Shown piece after piece: positions 36,601-48,600 of a stretch of 64,000 nt of DNA. Source of the DNA: Phoronis australis (Eukaryota > Phoronida > Phoronidae); contig NMRA01000066.1 in assembly GCA_002633005.1 (NCBI GenBank), positions 1,013,192-1,077,191 on the forward strand. Direction: 5' to 3'. Both the position numbers and the translations under genes were made by a program. The notes below the pieces were generated by a model. The model ran no database searches. It was not told where the DNA came from and worked only from the letters and a program-made list of their open reading frames with translations. How positions within the stretch are numbered: the stretch's first letter is position 1; each line of letters starts with the position of its first letter.

Positions 36601-39600
36601 CAGACAACTACAACACTGCGTTCAAGTAGTTTATTCCAATGATGGCGGATGATCGTGACGCCCTCTAACGTATACAGAGTGAGGCTCTCAACACAACAAA
36701 AGCGTACAACATATATACTCTCTAAATGTAAAAGGAATTCTGTTTTGCATGGAAACCAGGGGTAACTCCTTGTAATTAAAATGATTCAGGGGTTTCAACC
36801 AAAGACTTGAACCAACACATTGGTTATTAAAAATTACATTCTATGGGGCTTCTTAAAAAGGCTAAATTTTCAACAATTTATAGTGTCAGGCCTGAATGTC
36901 AGAACTTCATCTTAAAGTGGCAAAAAAATTTTGATTTAGACCACTTACCTACATGAAACTAGTCTCAATTTGTTCCGTCATCAAATTGGAGATAATATCA
37001 GGGCTTCATAATACATGAAAGTTGGTTACTACTGTACTTCAGATCCTGCTTTACAAAATGGCTCGTCACGATGCGTCATTTTAAGCACCAAGCACGGTTT
37101 CGAGAAATATATTGTTAACTCTTTGTAAACCCAGAAACCACTAATCGTTTAGTAAGAAGGGAACATTAGTTGAAACCAATTTTACAGCGGTTAGTGGCCT
37201 GAATCAAGTTTCTTAGATGGAGCAGATGTAAAGGCCCTTTCAGAAGGAGCGAAGTGGAATTGGCAGGAAATTAAGTTAAAGTTCTATAGGACCCTAGAAC
37301 TGTCCGAATTACTGGATAGCTTTGGAGTATACTTTATTAGGCAAAATATTGACACTCAAAATATGCGTGAGACAGTTGTCTTACAAATGCAGTTATGTAA
37401 GATTACTTCCTAATGAGTGGCTAAAGCTATCAATCAGTTAGCATTAGTAGCCAGCCCTTATCAGTCCATCCGTTTTGGAACAGTGTTTGACAGCAGCAAT
37501 TATTTTCCACTGAGCAATGCATGTGCCACCATGAAGCTGGTCAAATCAAAATACTTTAACTTCACTATTAGTGGGCCAATTTTTGTGATTCAAAAATGAT
37601 ATTTGAAAGTTTTCCGTAATGATATGCACAAACTTTTAAACACGGGAAAGCAAAAACAACCAGAAACGGTATTTTGGTGCAGCCATTTAGCTGTTTGGTT
37701 TGTAACCCAAGCCAACAAATCCAACACATTCAGCATGCTATCCTTTCACAACCACTGGGGATAACTGAGGAGAGTGGATATGCGCATGTGAGACGAAAGG
37801 AAACCTCGCTGGTCATGGGCAATGCAATGGTTTTGCATTTCCTTTTTTATGCCTAATGTCAGAAATGGCTGATCAGATTTAAATAAAACTTTCAGATACT
37901 AATTGTTTCAAGCATTGTTCTCCAAAATAGGATGAACTGTTTTTGACCCACTTTTGCAAGATGGGTCATCAAAAAGGACTCTTATGGTGGCTTTCAGGCA
38001 TGAAAAAATTGCATAAACACATTAAACATACTGATGATTTAGAAAACTTTAACAGGAGCGTTTTTGAGATTTCATCTTGAAATTTAGACAAAGACATGTT
38101 ATTGATGCTGTAGTGTTTTGCTATGAATGTACCTTTGCTTTTTTGGTTAAATTTTACTTAAAAAATCATGATCACATGACCCAATTCATGTCGTGAACAC
38201 ATCCACTAAAACAAGAAACTGTAGGAACACCGCATTTATCCACCTTCACTCTCATCAGGCTTCTATTGTGAGTCAGCATGCGTGAATAATTGGCTGATAA
38301 GCCACCTCTGGAACTACTTTGGGCTGAATGGATGACCAGGCCATAAAATGATAATTAGCCAAGACCAGTTACTATAATGCAACAAAGAACAAATAATAAT
38401 GTCTTGCATCACCTAGCCTTGGTGGAAAGCTGTATACTGTATTGGCTCAAACAAACGCTTAGAAAAATTCATTTCACGGGGAGGGGACGCTTATTGTAGT
38501 GAGCCTACGGCAGTTGAAACCCGGTTTCCCAAACGGGTAAAATCGGAAGCTAGGATTCATCAAATTTACGCTCTGTGACGTATTTGTAGCCTATGACAGC
38601 CTTTCTACAAAATTGTGGTGCATTGCTATCAACTTCCGTTGTTAAATTACGATAATTTTTCAAAAAATTGTGCTCATCACAGGGCGAAAACTTGCCGACT
38701 GATGCGTCGCTGAATCGCGATCGTCAATAGGAAAACTTGTACTCTTGAATAAAAATATAGTTTCGACTCAACAAATTACCTGAAATCTTCCTGATGTTTT
38801 ACAATTTTTAAAGTTCCTGTGGAGTCCAGATTAATTGCGATTAAGTCCAAATGTGCGCTACATCGTACTCCACAACACGAGAAAAATCTCTGGATGAACA
38901 CACATGTTGTTGTCACGTGACGTTTGTTTTGAAGGTCGTCTGCGTATGAGAGTGAGTGAGCGTGCGTGTGCGGGTCATCGACGATAGACTTTTTTGTTAC
39001 AAAAGGCGGAGGATTATGCAAGAAAATGGCGTTTACTAGATTGTTTTTCACTTAAACGGCTGTAACGTGCAAGGTGAGTGCGCTCGCAGAGTCACATCTC
39101 GGAAGTTTCCGGTTTGACGGATGACAAAGAACGATCTCAATGAAATTACACAAAGTCGTTTTAGAGCTTGTAATAGCTATACAAAACGTATTTTGAGTAT
39201 TAAAATGCATTTTTTCCAAAACCTTAATAACACACGGAGTAGTTCTACATTTATACAATCCTAACTTGGGTCCTATATTTTTGTATTCGTGCGCGCCGAA
39301 TGAAAGTAATCGTGAGTGTTTCTGTGTTGCAAAATCTCTTATCCTGGGCCGATTTGAAAAATTCAAAGTTGTATTCGTATTTGTTTTCGCTCCTCTTTTC
39401 AAATATTACAGTAAAAACTACGTAAAATTCTCTCCATAAAAAGTACAGTTGTTAGGCTAGACTGTAATCAGCTGATCATATCCGCATGAGCGAAGTCAAT
39501 TATCCTCGCTCGTGACTCGATGAATAGAGCAGCTTGGCGGCATCCCTTTGAGCATGAGCCGAGCGCGTCTCAGCCAAGGTGGATAAATACGGTCTAGTTC

Positions 39601-42600
39601 AATTTTCCATACCCCGCCTGTTACCTTAAACACCAGGGTTAGAACCAATTTTATTTAGTGGGAATGTTCATAGCATGATTAACAGCAGATTGGTATAACG
39701 TCAAAAAATAAATTTTGAAGGTTTTCTGCTTCAGAAAATACATAAAATTACTGTTACCGAGTTGTATAGGTGTTTGGCTGAATACATAATATAACGGATA
39801 CGCAGAATATTCTGTTTTTCACAATTCATGTTAGGACTGCCGTACCTGTGTAGAGAAATTGCAATATGGGATAGAATGTCCATGGGTAAACCTGTAAGAA
39901 GAAAAGACAGCATTAGCAAAAAAATTTTAATAAATAATGACAGCCACATTCTTGGTTTGTTTTCAATTGAACAAACTGATGGATGAAGAGCATTGATATT
40001 TTCCTAACCTTGTTCAACATTAGACTACAGGACTGACATGTGACCTCACAGTATGAGCAAAGAAACGATCAAAGCTGAGTTCTTCACTGTAATTCAAGTC
40101 AAAGTGGGCATTTACCCTTCTGTGGTTAAGATGAATTTCTTTCTTATCTCTCCACTTGAGATTAAACTTTTCAGCAAAGTATGATGCTCTTGCACTGAGT
40201 ATGCAACGGTGGGCAGGTATTGACTCTCCATGGATGTGAAACACAACGTCATGGTGATACCCACACTGCAGAAGGCTACAAAAGAAAATTAGAAATAAAA
40301 CCCAAAACTAAGTCAGCCAGAATGCTTGAGAGACAAAGACCTAAATTTTATGAGCAGTAGTGTTGAAGGAAGTGAAACAGAAGGGCAGCTTGTATAAAAG
40401 CCAGAAGGCTCCCACTGCTTGCAGAATGGTGAACGATGAAAACAGCAGGAAAATTCTAGAATAAGCCATTAACTGCCATGTGCAATGGAAACAAGATGAA
40501 TGTACACTGATATGAAAGTCAGGAGAGTAATGTTTTTTCAAGGACCCCTACAATCTATTTCCCAACTACCTGGACTAGCACAAATTCCGGAATTGATTTT
40601 TAAGCCAATGTCTAATTAAATGAAGTTTATTTCCTTTTTCCTTTCATGTGACCAATTGTCAAACAACCTATCAACCAGTCCTCCGACATCACAAAAAACA
40701 AGATTTTAGATTACTGACCAATATGAATTGGATTCAATTTATTCCTTAATTAGTCAAATTATAATCTAAAAGATTTCTTGGCTTTGAAAGAACTAACATC
40801 TAGGTTCTACAAGTTGGTTGGTCAAGGTGGGTCATTTTATGTGCTGAGAAATTGTCTCTGGCGGGAAAAATGAACTTTCAGTTCTTTGCAAGCTCCAGAA
40901 ATCACTTCTCTTGTGAGTAAGGAGCCTGAGCAAGTTGTGACAAACAACTTTTAGCCATAAGTGATCTAAATACAATGTTTATTTCCTTGACGAAATGCGG
41001 TTTCATAGCTGCGTTAATATCAGCATGACTTAAGTTTTTTGTTGCATTTAGTGCTCACACATTGAAAAGAAGGGAAATAAAACATATTACCTTCCGACTT
41101 TAACCCATATTTTAGGATTAAGGACAGGGGGAGGGAAAACAAAAGGATTTAAAATGAAACAAAGCACCAGACAGCAATAACACTTCAAATAATCAGAGGG
41201 TTGGGTCATGATCAGTAGTAGAGCCCAACATACATTCAGGCACCAAATAAATAAGCAAACATTACTCAATTTTCCTTTGAAAATATAAGAAATCAGTTAG
41301 CGCCACTCAGTTAAGCCAAGGCACTGCCAAAACATGCAATGATTTCCTTGGTTTATTGACAAAAAATAATTCAGGGGAATTTATCACCCAAACATGAAGT
41401 GCATGTACCACACCTAAGTTTATTCACTGCTACATGTAGCAGTTATAGTTCACCTATTGTTACCTTGGAATGTTTACTCACAATTTGCCCTTTGGCTCCC
41501 CATTGTTGAATGTCAGTGTACTCTAAGGTAAATTTCAGGAAGAGTACTAAACAGAGATAATTATCCCCAAGGACTCAACTTTGCTTACATAACATCTCAT
41601 TTTATTAAAAGCTCAGAAGCAGGCAACCAGTGAGACATGTCCTGGATGTCCCTTTGGGCACTCTGTCAGTTCAGAGGTTCAATAGAATAATGAGCTCATT
41701 GAATAGAATCAGGAATGGTTGCCTATTGACAAACAGTTTAAGGTTATCTATGACCTTAATAAATAACCTAAACTCTATGTCAAATATCGAAAAAATCAGT
41801 GCTTTGTCAATCATTAAAAGTATACATTTCTGAAAGGAGAAAGATCGAGGACTCTAAAAATATGCTTCTTACTACTGTGTCTTTATTATTGTCACGTGAC
41901 TACGTTTTTTACCGGTAAGTCAAATTGTAACGTGCAACAAAACATTCATAGCCAAATTCGCTCCAGCCAATTTTACTAAAACTTTTTTAAAATTTTTAAA
42001 TTTAAGTTTAAAAACTTTATATGTTCATTCTCAAAAATGCCATTAGAAATTTTTTATTATTCACTTCATGTGGAGAGTTTCTGGCTTACACTGGTCACCA
42101 CTCAGATTCCGTCAGCCCCAGGCAACTTTTATGATGGCTATTCAGCTAACCCTTTGTATAGATGTAGATCTGAGCTAATGAAGTGGAAAGGTAATAGATA
42201 GCACTTGTAACTGTCACAGCAATGGTGTTGTTATTACCCTCAAACTGGTTTTCTCTGGCATTTGAACAGAGTTACAGCCTGAAACTGTAAAATGGAGTTT
42301 TAACTTGGTACATTTTAAATATTACAAAATGACTAATAATGCGTCCACATATAAATATGTGGCCGGGCGCATAAAAAGGTTAATTTGTGTTTATCTTGAC
42401 AAAGTGCCACTTCCCAAAGGAACAGTGGTTTAAATATGTTTCACACCCGTCGGGTATTCCTTACTTCATTTTTAACACTCCTGTCTACTTGCTTTTTCTT
42501 TATCAGGAACGGGTTGATATCTTTTTATTTTATTTTTGAACTTGAAGTACCAAAACAGTGGTAGATTTTGATTGGCAGCGAAACTTAGTTAGAAGTTTAG

Positions 42601-45600
42601 TTAATTGTGAACTTTCCAGATGACAACTACATTAAACATTTCATGGCAAACAAAACTACACCTGTCATTAGTTCAAGTTTAATCATTATTAGAACTCAAA
42701 TCACATATTATAGAAAGTTGTGAAATCCCGGCAAACTGACTACATAACTATTCTAGCTTTTCGTCAGTCATAAAAAATGAAAAGTAGGCACAAGTTATGT
42801 AAAACTATTTCCTAGTAAAAAATGTGGTTAAACGAGATTGAAAGAATATTGAAAGAATAATCCATGTGATATTGTTAACTCTGATCAGTGTTTGTAAATC
42901 CATCAAGTATATCAAAACGCGCGGTTCGTTGTCTTCAATCTTACCCAATGTTTGTAGTTTTTAGCTTATTAGTTCATTGATTTTTAAAAATAGAAAACCA
43001 TACTAGGTTGTTTTTACAGCTTAACACCGCCTTGGTGTTTGTTTTTAGTGAAAATTATTGGTTAATACATTTTGAAAATTCGCCAGTATAAACAGGCAGA
43101 GATGTTTTCTACAGTTTATAGTCAGGTAATTACACTTAATTGGGTCTTCTCTGTATATCGCTTGGTTGGCAAAAACTAGGCATTTTAAAGCAAAATCGTA
43201 ACAGTGTTTTTGAGACATAGTGTAAAATTTTAATTAAAAAACTTTTAGTAAAATCGGCTGGGGGTTATTTTGCTATGAATATACCTTTCTTGCACATGAA
43301 AAACGTGGTCACGTGACAATAATAAAGACAGTCTAGTAAGAAACATAATTTTAGAAATCTCGGTCTTTCTCCTTTCAGGAACTACTGTTGTACATACTTA
43401 TAATTAACAACAAAGCATACGTAGTTTTTTGATATTTGACTTGGGGTTGAGGTCGTTTATCAAGGTCCACACCTATTCTTTCATGCTACATAAACATTTT
43501 CAAAACATGATTGAAAAGAGGTTTTTCATGGTCTCGGTGAAAGTATGCTGTGAGTGAAATCAACTTACTCGTAGACCTTAATGGAGTTGGAGTTTGAATG
43601 TTTCGAACTGCTCAAGTCCCTCAAGTCCCTTACGACAACACCCTAAACCCTGGTCAGAATTGGTATACAAGGTAATTAATGTAGCAAATGGAATGCATAT
43701 TTTTATGGAACACTCAAACATGTACGAATATGTATATTGTGTACAAAATGCACATTTTAATGAAATGGTAAACTACCCTATGAAATACCAAATTTGTTTG
43801 TGGAATAGGCATCATTTGTATATATAAAAATGTAATTTGTGTATAATGTAGGCAAATTGCATATTTTGTACACAAACCTGTGTACATAATAGATGTAAGA
43901 AAAAATTGAATGGCTAATTATGAATAAATCAAATGAGATTATTAAGATGTTATTTTGAAAGTCTTTCCTACCACAATAGTTGTCCACCATAACACTGGTT
44001 GATACACAAACCAATTATCTCCCATGATTCAGAGTTCTGTTGTCATTAGAAACTCATCACCTTGTACTTGATCAATACAGGATTTGAGTCAGGTCTGTTG
44101 AACAGGGAAACCAACCTACAGTCCTATTGTGTGAAATAGATCAATTTCTCCATTTAGCAATTGCCATCAAAGCAATAAAACACTGGCTAAAATAAATTGA
44201 TGAATAGCAGACAAAAGCTATTGACTGTTGGCTTCGGAAATTCAGGATTCCAAAAGTTATTATAAGTTAGGATTTTTACCCAAAGAAATATGATAAAATT
44301 AGCCAAAATAGATGCAGTTTCGATTCTTTAGTACCTGTTGAAGAGTTTCGTAACTCTTGAGTCGTGATGCCAGACAAAAGACTATGAGAATTAAAGTTTA
44401 ACGGCTAAATTGATATCTGGACTAAACTTGATTTAGAAAAAACTGTTGCTTGCAATTGATAGCAAATGGGAATTTTTGTGATATCACACTGATAATACCG
44501 AGCAGCCCGTCATTGTTAAAATTAACAATTTCCTCTTTCCCAGAAGAAGAAAAATACATTGCATGACTGATCTATTTAAATACATTGCATGATTGACCAA
44601 CTTTTCAAAGGTCAGGCAATCCTGAGTTGTTTACAATTAAGCCAAGAACGATACAGAGGCGGATCTACAGGGGGGGTTCAGGGGGTTTAAACCCCCCCCC
44701 TCGGGACAGGATCAAAAATAAAAACTGGAAAAAAAATCGCCAGAAAAACAAAATTAGCTACTAAAAATCCCAAAAAATCTTACACGGGAGGATGGAAACC
44801 CTCTCGCGACCTTCCTTCTCCTCGGCGCTAGGCGCCTCGGATTCTCTCCGAGTCGAATCCTAAACCTCCCCTTACTGAAATCGTAGATCTGCCACTGCGA
44901 TACATAGAGAATCCAAAAGATATTCGACTGCTTTGCCAATTTCTTGGTACCACAACTCAAAATGCATTAATACAAAAGTTTCCCAACATTACAATCTGTG
45001 AACTGCATAACAACGGAGAGGAGATTCAGTGATTTGCATGTTAAGTAAGGGGACATCAAGTGCTGGATATATGATGCATTGTGGGTAAATATCTTAGAAA
45101 GAGTGTGGTGCTATGCTATATCAGTGTGCGTAATATATTGCTCTCCTCTGCTCTACAAAAAGGAAAGAGATCAACTTTTGTGATATTACGGGCTGTTGGC
45201 GTTCTGCAGTTCTAATTAACTTATGTATATACAAAGTTCAAGGTACACTGTGGAACGAGACAATAATTGCCAAATGAGGGGTGTAGTTGTACAGACAGGT
45301 TTTCATTTATGTTTGTTTATAATTTCTCGTTTGCACTGAACCAACATCTGGTAAACTAACCGTCTCAAGAACTCCTTGTAAAGATCACGTCTTTTAGTTT
45401 GTGCAGTGACCACTTTGTATGTTTTTAAAATGTTGCGAATCTCATCAGTCAATGCCCCGTAAACACAACGCTCTCCATCAAATGTGTTAGATTCACATTT
45501 TGCACCTGAAATAAGAAATAGGTGCGTTTTAGAGAGCCTGTGACATAATCATAGGTGAAACTGAAAAAAATAAACAATATGACAACGGCCCAAAGGAAGA

Positions 45601-48600
45601 CTCCTGTGACAGGGCCGGCGATCAGGTACAAACGACAGCAGTGATACAGTTGATAATTACTTAGACATGTAAATTTAAGGTAAGAATAAAAGGCAAGACA
45701 ATTAAGTGGGAGAGTCAATCGTATTTCACAAAGTTCATTCTATAATCGAAAAGCCAAGCCATTATCTTAAATCCAGTTTAAAACAAATACAACAATGCCC
45801 ATTAACTGAACTGCAGTGATGCTCACAAGACCTGTTTGTTTAACAGGAATAAAAAATTCTCCACCACTGATCATTAAAATTCGTAATCACGATCATATAA
45901 TTAGGCTTTATATACTAACCATTTTCTAACAAATACTTGACCAATTCTTCGTGTCCACACAAACATGCATAGTATCTGAAAAAAAACGTGCACACTTATC
46001 ATAGCTACATGAAGGCCACGCACATATGATCAAGTAAAAAGAATGCATTGTTCCATCTTGCAACAGTGTACCCAACATGCCACAACCCAGAAATCTTGGT
46101 ACACATGCATGTTTTACAGCAAATGATATCCTCATGCCATTAGAATATCATTTATAGTCACCTTGTTACTGTGACCGGGGATAGTCTAGGTGATCACCTT
46201 GAGATACTTGCATTATTACCTCAGCCAAGTAGCAAGATTCAAGCTAATTATATTCATAAAGACATGCCTGAGTTAAAGGAACGTGAAAAGCTTCCTTAGA
46301 AAGCAGTGTGTCCGTAATTATTTCCACGAGATTAGACTTATTGCAATTGGAATCAGGAGGCGTATGGTAAATGGAATGTCTGAAGGTAATTTGGGTTTGT
46401 CTTTATGAATAGGCTTGACTTGCTGCTTGGCTGGGGTAAAGCACCTCAGGGTCCTATCCCATCCTCACCGTCCCTAAGCTACATAAAAAAGAATGCATTC
46501 AACATCTAAGTCTTGTGAGGGTTACTCTGCATAACTGAATTATTTTAAACACAATAAAAAATCTGACCCCTATCGTTTCAGGGAATGTATGAGCCCCCAT
46601 GGAAAGCAGTGTGAACTGATGGGGCTACCCTCATTGTAAATATTACATTAATAAATAATAATCATAATAAAAAATGATAGGCATACAGTGGAATGAGCCA
46701 AACAGTAAATGGGGTTGAAGTTATATAACCTTACTGTGCTATGGAAACTGTATCAACAGTCCTGTTTACATGGAGGGTAATAAAATGGTAAGATATCTTC
46801 TCAATCCTGAATACAAGGTTCTCATGGACTGGTGGGGCAATGATGGTGCTACAAGACTTTCTTAGGAAGTGGTCTTATAGCTTTTTGCCCCCTAGCTTAT
46901 CCAAATATCGAACCCTGAGACTACAGGGCATAGCAATTTCAGACATGAGGTGACGTGCTCCCCTTGTTATTAGCGTTCAAACTTCAATTTATGCTTTATG
47001 AGTGAAATTACTGGCAAAAAGCTAAGACCACTTAATTTCCTATGAAAGTCTTATGTCTTAGGGTTTGACGTTTGCATAAGCTAGGGGGCAAAATGCTTAG
47101 ACCACTTAAGTTTTATGTCTCAGGGTTCGACTTTTGCATAAGGCAGGGGGCAAAAAGCTAATATTGTCTATTATATAGCTTTCACCTAACCACTTCTCCC
47201 ATATTTACTGGTCAGCTGGATGTTGTGCTTTAAAGGCAATTGCTTGAACTTGCAATTCTGCTTGTAATCACAGGATTGCGTGTGCATGAACTTGGAATTA
47301 TTCGTCCATTGAAACAATTAGGTGAAACTTGCTAAGTACAAATTTTTTTGTGATTATTAGCCTCACAATCATTCATTTTCTCCTTAACTGATGAAACTTG
47401 TGTCACAGAATTGGAGGAATATATCTGTGAATGATGAATAAATTATTGGTTGGTGAATGAGATCACCAGTAGTTGATAAAAGACAATAAAGGTAAAGTAT
47501 AAAACTTAATTATTTCATTAACATCTGAGTAAAAATAATGCCCCTCCACCTTGAAGAATGTGAAAATGGGAGAGTCTCCCTCCTTGAGGTTCCTAAGTAG
47601 GGAGTGAATTGAGAGCTTAGGGAGCAAATTTGAACGCTGTTGGCACAAAGCGAATCTGGGGGTTCAAGAGCATGATTTACCGGAATTTCGTTACTCTGAG
47701 ATGCATTTGATGCCTTTTAAGCCTTTCTGAGAGGTTTCTAGAAAGTCCACTTATAAAATATTTTATAAATATCTGTGGCAAACAGTTCAAGAAAGGAGTT
47801 TTTAATCAGATATGTGGGCGAGAGGTCGGGAAGATTTAATAAATTTTCTCTTAAGTAGATTAAGATCTCATGCCGACGACAGAAAAATAATTTAATGGAA
47901 CCTCTAGTACAGCAGAATTTTCAAAGTGATCATTTGAGTGAACTTTAAGGTTACTATTAAGTATTCCAAGTTCAAATAAGCGCGATCTTGAGATGAAGCG
48001 AAATTCCAAGTACAGCAACTCTGCTCTAGAGCAAGATGCCTTGTGGCTATTAAGTTGCACCAGGGCAGCAACCCCATCTGAACGTTGACTTACAGTGGAG
48101 TGCTGTCCCACTTGTCTCTCACATTGAGGCCAACTTCCTTATGTTCTACCAGATACCTGCAACATTGAAACATCCAGAGTTAAAATCCATAAGGCCCCAT
48201 ATCTCATAATATTACAGTCACCATTCAATGCATCTCATGGTTGGGATTTGGATAGCCAATTTATTCAACCACTGACAGCTCTTTGATTTTTATGACCAAC
48301 TTCTCTTTGTTTGGAGATTACAGAAAAGAAATGGATGTGATGATAACACTGTATACATTTAAACAAAAAATATAGGCAGTAGTACAGACCGTTTTTGCCA
48401 CTGCAACTGAGTTTGTCATAAAAAGTTGAACCTTTTCATTCTTTGAATGGCAAAATCTGTTTAACTATGCTCAACAAAATGTGTTCGAGTATTTGTTGTT
48501 TGTTCGGTTTGTTTGTGCTTGACACTGTTGCTCAGTGTAATGGCTTGTTAATTGCCTTGATAATGCATTAGCGATTAGCAAAACGTTGACCATGAAAATC

